Numbered from the stretch's first letter, positions 16,635-27,195 are shown. The stretch is DNA of 41,491 nucleotides from Pelotomaculum sp. (GCA_018435055.1 JAHDOA010000001.1:1-41491), one strand, 5' to 3'. The notes: generated by a model not told the origin, from the letters alone. Translations and numbers: made by a program.

Positions 16635-18404
16635 TTGAAAGAGCTTCTTTCCGGCAATGAGGCCATTGCCAGGGGCGCTTATGAAGCCGGCGTGACTGTG
16701 GCCGCCGCTTATCCCGGCACGCCCAGCACGGAGATTTTGGAGAATTTTTCCCGCTATCCCGGTGTCTACGCCGAATGGGCGCCCAATGAAAAAGTGGCCC
16801 TGGAGGTCGGCATAGGGGCCTCTTTAGCCGGGGCGCGGACGCTTGTCGCGATGAAACATGTGGGGGTCAACGTGGCTGCCGATCCCCTGCTGACCTTTGC
16901 CTATACAGGTGTTAACGGGGGTTTTGTCCTGGTGTCGGCGGATGATCCCGGCATGCACAGCTCGCAGAATGAACAGGACAACCGCCACTACGCGCGTTTT
17001 GCCAAAATTCCTCTCCTGGAGCCGGGCGACAGCCAGGAAGCAAAAGAAATGGTGGGGCTGGCCCTGGATATCAGCGAGCAGTTCGATACCCCGGTAATGC
17101 TCAGGACCACCACCAGGGTAGCCCATTCCCAGGGTCTGGTGGAGATTGGCGGGCGGTCGCCCCGGGAGTTGCGCCCCTATAAGAAAGACCCGCAGAAATA
17201 CCTGATGGTGCCGGCTTTCGCCCGGCTGCGCAGGAACGCCCTGGAAAAACGCCTGGCCCTGCTCAAAGAATATGCGGAAAAAAGTCCGTTAAACTTTATC
17301 GAATGGCGTGACAAATCAATTGGTGTCATAACCAGCGGGATCAGCTACCAGTATGTCCGGGAGGCGCTGCCGGAGGCTTCCGTGCTCAAGCTCGGCATGA
17401 CCAACCCGCTGCCGGAAGCTGTAATCCGCCGTTTTGCCGCCGGGGTAAAAAGGCTGATTGTGGTAGAGGAACTAGAGCCTTTTATACAGGATCAGGTAAG
17501 CGCTATGGGGATTGCGGCAACGGGCAAGGGGTTCATACCAAATAGCGGTGAACTTGACACGGGAATTCTCGCCAGAAAATTTAGCGAGGCGGGGATCTTG
17601 AAGCCGCCTGTTAAAACAGCGGCGGAAGGTAGCGCCCGCCCGGAGGCGCCGGCGGCCCCGGGGCGACCCCCGGTAATGTGCCCGGGCTGCCCCCACCGGG
17701 GACTCTTCTATGCTCTGAAAAAACTAAAACTAACTGTTACCGGGGACATCGGCTGCTATACCCTGAGCGGCCTGCCACCGCTGGAGGCGATGGACTGCTG
17801 TATCTGTATGGGCGCGAGCATCGGCGCCGCTCATGGGGTGAGCAAGGCCAACCCGGCCATGTCCGGCAGCACGGTAGCCGTAATCGGTGATTCAACCTTT
17901 CTGCATTCCGGCGTCACCGGGCTTTTAAACATGGTTTACAATAACGGCTCCGGCACTGTGATCATCCTGGATAACCGTACTACCGCCATGACCGGGCATC
18001 AACATCACCCCGGCACGGGCAGCACCCTGATGGGGACAGCGGCGCCGGCCGTGGATTTGGAGACGCTGGTGCAGGCGCTTGGCGTTAAAAGGGTGCGGGT
18101 GGTAAATCCCCTGGACCTGGCTAAAACCCAGGCGGTCCTCCGGGAGGAAACAACGGCAGGCGAGCCCTCGGTGGTAATCTCCCGCTGTCCGTGCGTGCTA
18201 CTGACCAGGGCGGCAAAACCGGCTGTCCGGGTAGAAAAAGATAAATGCATCGGCTGTAAGGTCTGCATCCAGTTGGGCTGTCCCTCTATATCCATGCAGG
18301 ATAGAAAAGCCCTGGTAGACCCGGTATCCTGTACCGGCTGCGGTTTGTGTGTCCAGGTATGCCAGGAGGGAGCCCTGGTGAAAGGGGGAGACGCCGATGC
18401 TTAA
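16635..18404 (+). CDS. iorA: Indolepyruvate:ferredoxin oxidoreductase alpha subunit
   Basis: IorA, with IorB, decarboxylates arylpyruvates (from aromatic amino acids) to aryl-acetyl-CoA and reduces ferredoxin. The 589-residue protein begins KELLSGNEAIARGAYEAGV, the family start. It contains PGTPSTEI, the TPP domain with MCPGCPHRGLFYAL and IGDSTFLHSGVTGL, and a C-terminal ferredoxin module with CIGCKVCIQLGCP and CTGCGLCVQVCQ, for two [4Fe-4S] clusters. TTG 16635 is chosen because AGAGG (16622-16626) is well spaced to it and the family begins there; ATG 16629 is too close to that site. Its stop overlaps iorB by eight bases, so both subunits are co-translated. Confidence 0.95.
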   Translation: MKELLSGNEAIARGAYEAGVTVAAAYPGTPSTEILENFSRYPGVYAEWAPNEKVALEVGIGASLAGARTLVAMKHVGVNVAADPLLTFAYTGVNGGFVLVSADDPGMHSSQNEQDNRHYARFAKIPLLEPGDSQEAKEMVGLALDISEQFDTPVMLRTTTRVAHSQGLVEIGGRSPRELRPYKKDPQKYLMVPAFARLRRNALEKRLALLKEYAEKSPLNFIEWRDKSIGVITSGISYQYVREALPEASVLKLGMTNPLPEAVIRRFAAGVKRLIVVEELEPFIQDQVSAMGIAATGKGFIPNSGELDTGILARKFSEAGILKPPVKTAAEGSARPEAPAAPGRPPVMCPGCPHRGLFYALKKLKLTVTGDIGCYTLSGLPPLEAMDCCICMGASIGAAHGVSKANPAMSGSTVAVIGDSTFLHSGVTGLLNMVYNNGSGTVIILDNRTTAMTGHQHHPGTGSTLMGTAAPAVDLETLVQALGVKRVRVVNPLDLAKTQAVLREETTAGEPSVVISRCPCVLLTRAAKPAVRVEKDKCIGCKVCIQLGCPSISMQDRKALVDPVSCTGCGLCVQVCQEGALVKGGDADA

Positions 18405-18981
18405 GCCAGTTGATATCTTGATGGTGGGCGTGGGAGGCCAGGGGACGATCCTGGCCAGCAAAATACTGGCCCGGGCGGCCCTGGAAACCGGCTACGACAT
18501 AAAAGTTTCCGAAATACACGGCATGGCCCAGCGGGGCGGCAGTGTGGTTACCCAGGTACGCCTCGGGGAAAAGGTTTTTTCTCCTTTAATTCCCGCAGGC
18601 GGGGCCGATGTGGTACTGGCTTTTGAAAAACTGGAAGGACTGCGCTTGATGCCGTTCCTTAAACCCGACGGGGCGATGATCATTAATGAACAGGAAATCC
18701 CGCCTGTGCCGGTGCTGGTAGGAGCGGCGGAATACCCCGCGGACATTATTGAATATATCCGCTCAGCCGCGCGGCATGTCGTGGCTGTGGACGCCCTGGC
18801 CGTTGCCGAAAAATGCGGCAATGTCAAGGCCGCCAATGTAGTGCTGTTAGGGGTCATGGCCCGCCGCCTGCCCTTCGCGCGGGAGGTATGGGAGCGGGCG
18901 CTGGCCGGCTGCGTTCCCGCGAAGCTGCTGGAAGTGAACAAGGCCGCTTTCGCCGCAGGGTACGAGTACAAAGGGATATAA
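18397..18981 (+). CDS. iorB: Indolepyruvate:ferredoxin oxidoreductase beta subunit
   Basis: IorB is the gamma-type domain of the 2-oxoacid oxidoreductase superfamily and completes the enzyme with IorA. The 194-residue product begins PVDILMVGVGGQGTILASKI, which is the family signature, and KVSEIHGMAQRGGSVVTQVR follows. The ATG overlaps the end of iorA by eight bases with a GGGGGAGACG ribosome binding site inside iorA. The pair with the aminotransferase upstream suggests amino-acid fermentation through arylpyruvates. No terminator was found before argS. Confidence 0.94.
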   Translation: MLKPVDILMVGVGGQGTILASKILARAALETGYDIKVSEIHGMAQRGGSVVTQVRLGEKVFSPLIPAGGADVVLAFEKLEGLRLMPFLKPDGAMIINEQEIPPVPVLVGAAEYPADIIEYIRSAARHVVAVDALAVAEKCGNVKAANVVLLGVMARRLPFAREVWERALAGCVPAKLLEVNKAAFAAGYEYKGI

Positions 18982-19092
18982 ATTGTTGGACGTTGACATA
19001 TTAGATGTGGGACATAATTTACGGGTATCTTGCTATCACTTGTAGGGCTGGTTTCATGCAATGATACAATGTTGAAGAAACAGGGGTGTTGA

Positions 19093-20772
19093 ATGAATAT
19101 AGTTGAAGAAATGAAGGCCGGACTGGAAAAAGCTTTGGCCAATTCCCTGCAGGCGTCCCGCGATAGCGGGCTGATCAGAATTGATCAGGCGCCGCAAATT
19201 ACTGTGGAGGCGCCACGGGAAAAAGACCACGGCGATTTTGCCACCAACCTGGCGATGCTGCTGGCCAGGCCTGCCCGGATGGCGCCGCGCCGGGCGGCTG
19301 AGATCCTGGCGCAAAACTTTTCTGCCGGGACCTGGGTGGAACGGGTGGAAATCGCCGGCCCCGGTTTTATTAATTTTTACCTTAAACCGGGCTGGGTCTA
19401 CCTGGCCTTGCCCCGGATTGTTTCGCAGGGGGAACGGTACGGCAGTGTAGACATCGGCAGGGGCAGTAAAGTCCAGGTAGAGTTTGTCAGCGCCAACCCA
19501 ACCGGTCTCCTGCACATGGGGAACGCCCGCGGAGCGGCGCTGGGGGACAGTATTGCCGCCATTCTGAAATTTACCGGTTATGATGTCACGCGTGAATTTT
19601 ACATCAACGACGCGGGAAACCAGATAGAAAATCTCGCTTTTTCTCTGGAAGCCCGTTACCTGCAGCTGGCCGGACAGGATATACCCGTGCCGGAAGATGG
19701 ATACCACGGAGAAGATATTATTGCCACCTGTATCTCTTTTAGGGAAAAATATGGCGACAGTTACACAGCCGCAGCTGGGAAAGATCGCCGCGCGGCGCTG
19801 GCGGCCTTTGCCCTGGAAGAAAAGCTTAAATCTATAAAAAATGTTTTAAGTAATTTTGGTGTGGATTATGACGTATGGTTTTCTGAACAATCCCTGCACG
19901 ACGCCGGGGCGGTGCAGGACACCCTGCGGTTTTTGCAAGAGAAGGGCTGCGTCTATGAACATGAGGGGGCCTTATGGTTTAAGGCGACAGATTTTGGCGC
20001 CGACAAGGACGAAGTTTTAATCCGCTCCAACGGTTTGCCGACATACCTGGCATCCGACATAGCCTATCACCGCAATAAATTGCAACGGGGCTTTGCCTGG
20101 ATTATCGACATCTGGGGCGCCGACCACCACGGACACGTGCCCCGGATGAAAGCGGCGGTGAAAGCTCTGGGATATGATCCGGCGGCCCTGGAAGTGGTGA
20201 TCATGCAGCTGGTCCGCCTCTATAAAGGAGGCGAGATAGTGCGCATGTCCAAGCGCTCCGGCCAGTTTGTAACGCTTGAGGACCTCATCGAGGAGGTCGG
20301 GCGGGACGCCGCCCGCTATTTCTTTGTCATGCGCGGCGCTGACAGCCACCTGGATTTTGATCTCGATCTGGCCAGGTCTGAATCCAACGAAAACCCCGTC
20401 TATTACATCCAGTACGCGCATGCCCGGATATGCAGCATCATGCGGCAGCTGGAGGAGCAGGGCGGACAGGCGCCGGACCCCGGCAGTGTTGATTACAGCC
20501 TGCTGGTTGAGGAGTACGAACTGGCCCTGGCCAGAAAGCTGGCCGATTTCCCCGGTGAGGTGGCCACCGCCGCCGCCGGGCTGGCCCCCCAGCGCATCGC
20601 CCGTTATCTGCACGAACTGGCGGGGCTGCTGCACAGCTTTTATAACAGCCACAGGGTAATCATACCGGAAAAGGATATTTCAGCAGCGCGCCTGGTACTG
20701 GTGGAAGCAACCAGGATAACCCTGAAAAACGGCCTGGCCCTGCTCGGCATCAACGCCCCGGAAAGAATGTAA
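19093..20772 (+). CDS. argS: Arginyl-tRNA synthetase
   Basis: ArgRS charges tRNA-Arg, and it needs the tRNA for activation. The 559-residue length is typical. FVSANPTGLLHMGNARGAALGD holds the HIGH-equivalent (HMGN), and VRMSKRSGQFVTLEDL the KMSK-equivalent loop. The C-terminal DALR anticodon domain is visible (YAHARICSIMRQLEEQ onward). The ATG is 36 bases after a TACAAT -10-like box (19065-19070), and a TTGACA also lies at 18993; a promoter is likely here. argS followed by pyrG matches the B. subtilis order, with a small XapX-type protein between them. Confidence 0.96.
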   Translation: MNIVEEMKAGLEKALANSLQASRDSGLIRIDQAPQITVEAPREKDHGDFATNLAMLLARPARMAPRRAAEILAQNFSAGTWVERVEIAGPGFINFYLKPGWVYLALPRIVSQGERYGSVDIGRGSKVQVEFVSANPTGLLHMGNARGAALGDSIAAILKFTGYDVTREFYINDAGNQIENLAFSLEARYLQLAGQDIPVPEDGYHGEDIIATCISFREKYGDSYTAAAGKDRRAALAAFALEEKLKSIKNVLSNFGVDYDVWFSEQSLHDAGAVQDTLRFLQEKGCVYEHEGALWFKATDFGADKDEVLIRSNGLPTYLASDIAYHRNKLQRGFAWIIDIWGADHHGHVPRMKAAVKALGYDPAALEVVIMQLVRLYKGGEIVRMSKRSGQFVTLEDLIEEVGRDAARYFFVMRGADSHLDFDLDLARSESNENPVYYIQYAHARICSIMRQLEEQGGQAPDPGSVDYSLLVEEYELALARKLADFPGEVATAAAGLAPQRIARYLHELAGLLHSFYNSHRVIIPEKDISAARLVLVEATRITLKNGLALLGINAPERM

Positions 20773-20820
20773 AAAAAATCCTGTAAGTCCTAATAATCTT
20801 GTTAATCCTGTGAAATTTTC
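20773..20820 (-). repeat. ACAGGATT-type repeat, copy 2
   Basis: AATCCTGT, AATCTTGT and TTAATCCTGTG units follow the argS stop directly in the orientation opposite to copy 1. Confidence 0.7.
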
Positions 20821-20843
20821 AAACTCCAACCGGAGGATTCAAA

Positions 20844-21008
20844 ATGAGGGAAATCATCCTTACCACCATCACCGGATTTATTGTCGGGCTGATTTTTGCC
20901 AGGTTCAGGCTGCCTATTCCCGGTCCGCCAAGCCTGGCCGGGGTCATGGGTATTTTCGGCATACTGCTGGGTTATCTTGTAGCGGCAAAAATCGGTATCG
21001 GCAAGTAG
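20844..21008 (+). CDS. XapX-domain small membrane protein
   Basis: This 54-residue ORF starts at ATG 20844 behind CGGAGGA. It encodes two membrane helices with REIILTTITGFIVGLIFARF, a Pro-Gly-Pro-Pro turn, and a second segment GVMGIFGILLGYLVAAK. This is the XapX/DUF1427 domain arrangement. The function of the family is unknown. It lies alone between argS and pyrG and was found by reading for short frames. Confidence 0.85.
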   Translation: MREIILTTITGFIVGLIFARFRLPIPGPPSLAGVMGIFGILLGYLVAAKIGIGK

Positions 21009-21105
21009 AAGCTTACATGCGGCAGCTGTTTTTGTTTTCAACAAATATGTTCCCGGGCCGGCTGCTTTATCGCGGCTAACCCGGGGTTTAAATTTGCCCG
21101 TTCTA

Positions 21106-21135
21106 TTGACTCTATGTTGGATTAAAAGATAGAAT
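21106..21135 (+). promoter_or_regulatory. Probable pyrG promoter
   Basis: TTGACT (21106-21111) and TAGAAT (21130-21135) are 18 bases apart. The leader of about 50 bases begins with GGGAGAG, and no pyrG-type attenuator hairpin is evident. Confidence 0.6.
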
Positions 21136-21176
21136 GGGAGAGATGGTTTTCATGCCATTTTCTTACCAGGATATAA

Positions 21177-22820
<1,644 letters not shown>

Positions 22821-22832
22821 ATTGCCTTTTGA

Positions 22833-22860
22833 CAGCTTTGGGTAAAACCAAGGCTTTTTT
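22833..22860 (+). terminator. Terminator of pyrG
   Basis: AGCTTTGG (22834-22841) pairs, with one wobble, with CCAAGGCT (22848-22855), followed by TTTTT. Confidence 0.75.
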
Positions 22861-22945
22861 ATGTGTCACAAAAAAATAGATAGCATTTCGCAAACATTTC
22901 AGGGCAAAATTTAAATCAAAAGGTTTGAGGGGGAGATGATTTGTT

Positions 22946-23869
22946 TTGCAGAAAAAGTTTATTGCAGGGATAGTGCTTGGCATAGTCATACTTGCCCTTG
23001 TATTTGCCGCCGTTTTGCAACCGGCCGGCAAGCCCGCTGAAAACAGCCGGAATAAAGGCGAGGTGGGAATTATATACATAGAGGGCGTTATCGCCAGCGG
23101 CCGTACGGGCGGCACATCCCTGGCAGATTCGGCGGCATCCGAGGATATCGCCGCAGCTCTAAGAGAAGCAGCAAGGGATCCCAGGCTCAAAGCCGTTGTA
23201 ATCCGTCTAAATAGCCCGGGCGGAACAGCCGCGGCGGCCCAGGAAATTAGCGCGGAAGTAGAAAGGCTCAAGAAATCCGGCAAAAAAGTTGTGGCGTCCA
23301 TGGGGGATACGGCAGCTTCAGGCGCGTATTGGATTGCTGCCGGGACAGACCGCATTGTAGCCAATCCGGGGACAACGACCGGCAGCATCGGCGTAATTAT
23401 GGAGCGCTATGACCTGCAGGGTCTGTATGAAAAAATCGGTGTCGGCACGGAAACATTTAAAAGCGGCCCGCACAAGGACATGGGATCTGCCAGCAGGCCG
23501 TCGACTGCCGAGGAACGGGCCATCTTCCAGTCCATGATTGACGATATCTACACCCAGTTTGTTGAATTCGTGGCGCAGGGCAGACATAAGGATATCTCCG
23601 AGGTCAGGACGCTGGCGGACGGCAGGGTTTATACCGGTCGCCAGGCTATAGAGCTGGGTCTTGTAGACCAGTTGGGCGATTTTCATGACGCGGTCCTTTT
23701 AGCCGGGTCCCTGGCCGGTATATCAGGGGAGCCTGCAGTGGTAAATCTGGGACCCAAAAATATTTTTCGCCAGCTGTTTGGGATAACAGGAGCGAATGCT
23801 TTCCGGCAGTCCGTCCGGCCTTTTCTTCCTTACCTGGATGAGGCTGGAAGCCCTTATCAGCTACAGTGA
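22946..23869 (+). CDS. sppA: Signal peptide peptidase SppA
   Basis: SppA is a membrane-anchored serine/lysine protease that clears cleaved signal peptides on the outer face of the membrane. The 307-residue protein has an N-terminal anchor (about 4-25) and a ClpP-like fold. The nucleophile is S125 in DTAASGAYW and the lysine is about K172 in FKSGPHKDMGS; both are conserved. TTG 22946 follows AGGGGGAGAT. Length matches the short Gram-positive form. The next gene begins within about 24 bases, so they are cotranscribed. Confidence 0.94.
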   Translation: MQKKFIAGIVLGIVILALVFAAVLQPAGKPAENSRNKGEVGIIYIEGVIASGRTGGTSLADSAASEDIAAALREAARDPRLKAVVIRLNSPGGTAAAAQEISAEVERLKKSGKKVVASMGDTAASGAYWIAAGTDRIVANPGTTTGSIGVIMERYDLQGLYEKIGVGTETFKSGPHKDMGSASRPSTAEERAIFQSMIDDIYTQFVEFVAQGRHKDISEVRTLADGRVYTGRQAIELGLVDQLGDFHDAVLLAGSLAGISGEPAVVNLGPKNIFRQLFGITGANAFRQSVRPFLPYLDEAGSPYQLQ

Positions 23870-23892
23870 CTGGGAAAAAGGGGGAGTTTGTT

Positions 23893-24663
23893 TTGAGCGG
23901 AGACGCCGGCCACAGCAATGGACACAATAATGAAAACAATGCTGTACGGGATGAGTTGTGGGAAGCGGGTAACACAACTAAAATTTCGCAACTGGACGAC
24001 GGTGGGCCTGATGGCGGGGCGCCCCAGGGTTTTTTGGAGATAGTGTACGGTGTGCTGTTTGAACCTGTGCAGACCATGCAAAGAGCTGCGAAAAACCCGC
24101 CGCTGGTAACGGCGCTCGTGATTGTTACCGTAATTAGCCTGCTTGGTACCACAATGGGGCTGCTTACCTTTGCCAGGGTTTTCAGCCAGAGTCTGGATAG
24201 CGGCGGCATTATTCCGGCCACACGTTCTTTGGCGCCTGTCGCGGTAGCCATCAGCCTTGTTTTCAGCTATGTCAAATGGTTTGGTTATAGCGCCATACTG
24301 CACCTCGTCGCTGATCTGCTGGGCGGGCGGGGCGGCGCCAGAGGTGTTTTTGCCGCAGCCGGTCTGGCCGGACTGCCTCATATCTTTTTGGCGCCTTTTC
24401 AGTTCTTGGGATACTGGTACGGCCTGGAGAACCTGTCCGTAAGCGTATTGTTAATGCTGGCCAGCCTGGCTATATGGATATGGAGCAGCGTTATTTTAAT
24501 TGTCGGCCTGAAGGCAACCCACCGGCTTTCAACAGGACGTTCTGTTTTGGTGTTTATTACTCCTTACCTGGCCCTGTTTTTACTATTGATTCTGTCACTA
24601 ATTGCCCTGGTGGTTACAATCTCGGTATTTCCATTAAATACAAATATCCCCGGTTATTTTTAA
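23893..24663 (+). CDS. Yip1-domain membrane protein
   Basis: The 256-residue protein has a polar N-terminus of about 40 residues (Asn/Asp/Gly-rich) and then five or so membrane segments, the pattern of Yip1-domain proteins (VLFEPVQTMQRAAKNPP is a typical family start). These are often near membrane and stress genes; their bacterial function is not known. TTG 23893 is chosen because AAAAAGGGGGAG has good spacing and the same arrangement precedes sppA; GTG 23866 overlaps the sppA stop and is an alternative. Confidence 0.8.
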   Translation: MSGDAGHSNGHNNENNAVRDELWEAGNTTKISQLDDGGPDGGAPQGFLEIVYGVLFEPVQTMQRAAKNPPLVTALVIVTVISLLGTTMGLLTFARVFSQSLDSGGIIPATRSLAPVAVAISLVFSYVKWFGYSAILHLVADLLGGRGGARGVFAAAGLAGLPHIFLAPFQFLGYWYGLENLSVSVLLMLASLAIWIWSSVILIVGLKATHRLSTGRSVLVFITPYLALFLLLILSLIALVVTISVFPLNTNIPGYF

Positions 24664-24776
24664 ATGAGGAACCCCTACTTTTTTTTGCCGTCTGGAGGAA
24701 TTTAGAAATAGTTGAAGAAATGTTACCTAATACCCTGCAGGCGAAAGGTTATATTGTACTAGAAGGGGTGTGATGC

Positions 24777-25166
24777 ATGGACCTGCCTTATAATCTGCTT
24801 GTTGTTGATGATCAGGACGGGGTCCGGAGATTTCTACGCGAGGCTTTCACCGAGGAAGGCTACAATGTAGAAACGGCTGCAAACGGCGCAGAGGCTGTAA
24901 GGAAGGCCAGTATCAGGCCGCCTTCGCTTATACTGCTGGACATTAAAATGCCGGGCATGAGCGGTCTGGAGTTGCTGGAGGGACTGCGCCAAATTGTCCC
25001 CGACGCTCTGGTAGTTATTATGACTGCCTATAGTGAGCTGGACATTATCACGGAGGCTAAAAAAAGAGGGGCAAAGTGTTATATTAACAAACCGTTTGAT
25101 TTATACGAAGTGCGTTATCTGGTTAGGGACCTGCTCGCGGAAGCGGACTTGCAGCACGGGTGGTGA
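24777..25166 (+). CDS. spo0F: Spo0F-like single-domain response regulator
   Basis: Spo0F is the phosphorelay intermediate between sensor kinases and Spo0B, leading to Spo0A. The 129-residue receiver domain has acidic D11-D12, the phospho-acceptor D55 in LILLDIKMPG, Thr in VVIMTAY and Lys in INKPFD. No output domain follows. Position before fba and tal matches B. subtilis spo0F, which supports the name over a generic receiver. GGGGTGTGATGC precedes the ATG. Whether a Spo0B partner exists cannot be seen here. Confidence 0.88.
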   Translation: MDLPYNLLVVDDQDGVRRFLREAFTEEGYNVETAANGAEAVRKASIRPPSLILLDIKMPGMSGLELLEGLRQIVPDALVVIMTAYSELDIITEAKKRGAKCYINKPFDLYEVRYLVRDLLAEADLQHGW

Positions 25167-25339
25167 AAAGTACCAGTTAGATACTAGCATGTTGGATGGA
25201 AAATATTATTGCTAAAGTCCAGACTTGCATATTTCAGACGAAATCGGGCCATGTTTCTATTTAGTCGACTTTTTGGTGTTAAAAGCGCCGTTTTTAGAAG
25301 GATTTTTCCCCTGTATGGCGAAGGAATTAAAGAATCTTC

Positions 25340-25365
25340 AATACTGTGAAAATTTTCACAGTATT
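25340..25365. promoter_or_regulatory. 26-base perfect palindrome, possible operator
   Basis: The half-site AATACTGTGAAAA is followed directly by its exact reverse complement TTTTCACAGTATT. It ends just upstream of the ribosome binding site of the following gene and has no T-run, so it fits a dimer-bound operator better than a terminator. Confidence 0.5.
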
Positions 25366-25380
25366 TAGGGGGAACACAGC

Positions 25381-26064
25381 ATGCTTATAAATACAAACTC
25401 CATTATGACCATGCGCTGCCCCATTTGTGGGATAATTAAGTATCACGATTTATCACGGTTCGCCATCAGTAAAGGTAATCCAATTCATATTAATTGTTCC
25501 TGTGGCGCTGCGGCGCTGATTATCAGCACTAAAAACCATGCGCTTTACCGGCTTCAGGTTCCCTGCCTGATTTGCGAAACCAAGCATCAAATGGAATTTA
25601 CCGGCAAGTTTCTCTGGTCTGGGGAAATAATCCGCCTTTCATGTAGCGACACCGGTCTGGAACTCGGTTATATCGGACCGGAACCGGCGGTGAAGCAGAT
25701 AATTTACAATCAGGAGCAGGAACTGGATGCCCTGGCGGATGATATGAACAGCGAAGATTATTTTCATAATCCCGATATCATGTACGAGGTGTTAAGTTGT
25801 CTGCATGAAATTGCCGAACAAGGTGATCTTTACTGCCAGTGCGGCAACCTGGAAATTGAGGTTGAACTTTTCCCGGATTGCCTGGAGTTGCACTGCAAGA
25901 ACTGTGATAGCATAAATATTATTTATGCGGAGACAGAAGAAGACTTAAACGTCATCCGGCAGGTTGATACAATTGAGCTGGCACGCCATGGCTTTAAATG
26001 CCTTGACAGTCTGGCCAATACCAATAAGCACAAGAAGTCAGGTCGCAAAAGAAGCAAAACATAA
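25381..26064 (+). CDS. Zinc-ribbon-type protein of unknown function
   Basis: The 227-residue soluble protein has four Cys pairs: CPICGI near the start, CSCGA, CLICET, and YCQCGN with CKNCDS in the C-terminal third. The pattern suggests two or more zinc ribbons. The C-terminus is Lys/Arg-rich (KHKKSGRKRSK) and could bind nucleic acid. I do not recognise a named family. AGGGGGAA precedes the ATG. It sits between spo0F and fba, and the palindrome upstream suggests specific regulation. Confidence 0.75.
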   Translation: MLINTNSIMTMRCPICGIIKYHDLSRFAISKGNPIHINCSCGAAALIISTKNHALYRLQVPCLICETKHQMEFTGKFLWSGEIIRLSCSDTGLELGYIGPEPAVKQIIYNQEQELDALADDMNSEDYFHNPDIMYEVLSCLHEIAEQGDLYCQCGNLEIEVELFPDCLELHCKNCDSINIIYAETEEDLNVIRQVDTIELARHGFKCLDSLANTNKHKKSGRKRSKT

Positions 26065-26107
26065 TTTCAATCTTTTCCGTCTATACTTGATTATAGATTT
26101 ATTCATA

Positions 26108-26124
26108 GCGGTGTGATGCACCGC
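26108..26124 (+). other. Small hairpin in the fba leader
   Basis: GCGGTG (26108-26113) and CACCGC (26119-26124) form a six-base stem about 20 bases before the fba ribosome binding site. It is followed by TTATTC rather than a T-run, so it is probably not a terminator. Confidence 0.4.
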
Positions 26125-26159
26125 TTATTCTTAACTGCTTTATGGAGGAAGGTGTTTTT

Positions 26160-27014
26160 ATGTCTCTTACAGGTGTGGCTGAAATGTTGAAAAACGCGGA
26201 AGCCGGCGGGTACGCTGTGGGCGCGTTCAATTGCAATAATATGGAGATAGTACAGGCTATTGTCGCGGCAGCCGGGGCCGAGAATTCCCCGGTGATCCTG
26301 CAGGCGAGCCAGGGCGCCATAAAATACGCGGGACTTGATTACATAGTGGCCATGGCCAAATTGGCCGCAGAGCGCACACATGTGCCGGTGGCGCTCCATC
26401 TTGATCACGGTACCAGTTACGAACAGGCCATTCAGTGTATTCATGCCGGTTTTTCTTCAGTGATGATCGATGGCTCAAAGCTGCCCCTTGATGAGAACAT
26501 CAAGCTGACCAGGCGTGTGCTGGATGTCGCCAGGGCGGTTGGAGTGTCCGTTGAGGCCGAACTGGGCAAGATCGGCGGGACTGAAGATGATATCACCGTC
26601 AGCGAGCGCGACGCTTTACTAACGGATCCCGGGGAGGCCGCAACCTTTGTGCGTGAAACCGGGGTTGACTCGCTGGCCGTAGCCATCGGCACCGCCCACG
26701 GGCAGTACAAGGGCATACCGGAACTGGATTTTCCCCGTTTGAAAAAGATTAAATCCATGGTAAATCTCCCCATAGTCCTGCATGGTTCTTCCGGCGTGCC
26801 CGATGACGCCATCAGAGAGGCTATCCGCCTGGGGGTGCGCAAGGTCAATATAGACACGAATATCAGGGAGGCCTTTGTCCGGGCTGCACGAAAGGCGCTG
26901 GACGACAACCCGCAAGAAATAGATCCGCGCAAGATGCTTGGTCCCGCCAGAGAGGCGGCAACCTTAGTGATCAGGGAAAAGATGCGGATTTTCGGCAGCT
27001 CGGGTAAGGCGTAA
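26160..27014 (+). CDS. fba: Class II fructose-bisphosphate aldolase
   Basis: This zinc-dependent enzyme splits or forms fructose 1,6-bisphosphate in glycolysis/gluconeogenesis. The 284-residue protein has the zinc-binding VALHLDHGTSYEQ, the FSSVMIDGS segment, and HGQYKG and LHGSSGVPDD, all family signatures. ATG 26160 is used because GGAGGAAGG (26144-26152) is perfectly spaced; ATG 26142 would overlap this site. Order spo0F-fba-tal is as in B. subtilis. Confidence 0.96.
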   Translation: MSLTGVAEMLKNAEAGGYAVGAFNCNNMEIVQAIVAAAGAENSPVILQASQGAIKYAGLDYIVAMAKLAAERTHVPVALHLDHGTSYEQAIQCIHAGFSSVMIDGSKLPLDENIKLTRRVLDVARAVGVSVEAELGKIGGTEDDITVSERDALLTDPGEAATFVRETGVDSLAVAIGTAHGQYKGIPELDFPRLKKIKSMVNLPIVLHGSSGVPDDAIREAIRLGVRKVNIDTNIREAFVRAARKALDDNPQEIDPRKMLGPAREAATLVIREKMRIFGSSGKA

Positions 27015-27015
27015 G

Positions 27016-27097
27016 TAAAACAAATTGACAGGACTTACTGGATCGATTAGTATTTACGTGATTAATCAGGATTCAAGGGTTAATCAGGGTTTTGCAA
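27016..27097 (+). repeat. Degenerate ACAGGATT-type repeat, copy 3
   Basis: ACAAATTGACAGGACTTAC begins like the left end of the 37766 element, followed by degenerate AATCAGGATT units. Confidence 0.5.
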
Positions 27098-27195
27098 AAC
27101 CGTGTAATGTAAAAACCGGATACGGTTTAAACCGTTTGGCGGAACCATCTTTTTCGGGATAAATTCAGCCCTGAGGCAAGCGGAAAAAACAGCAA

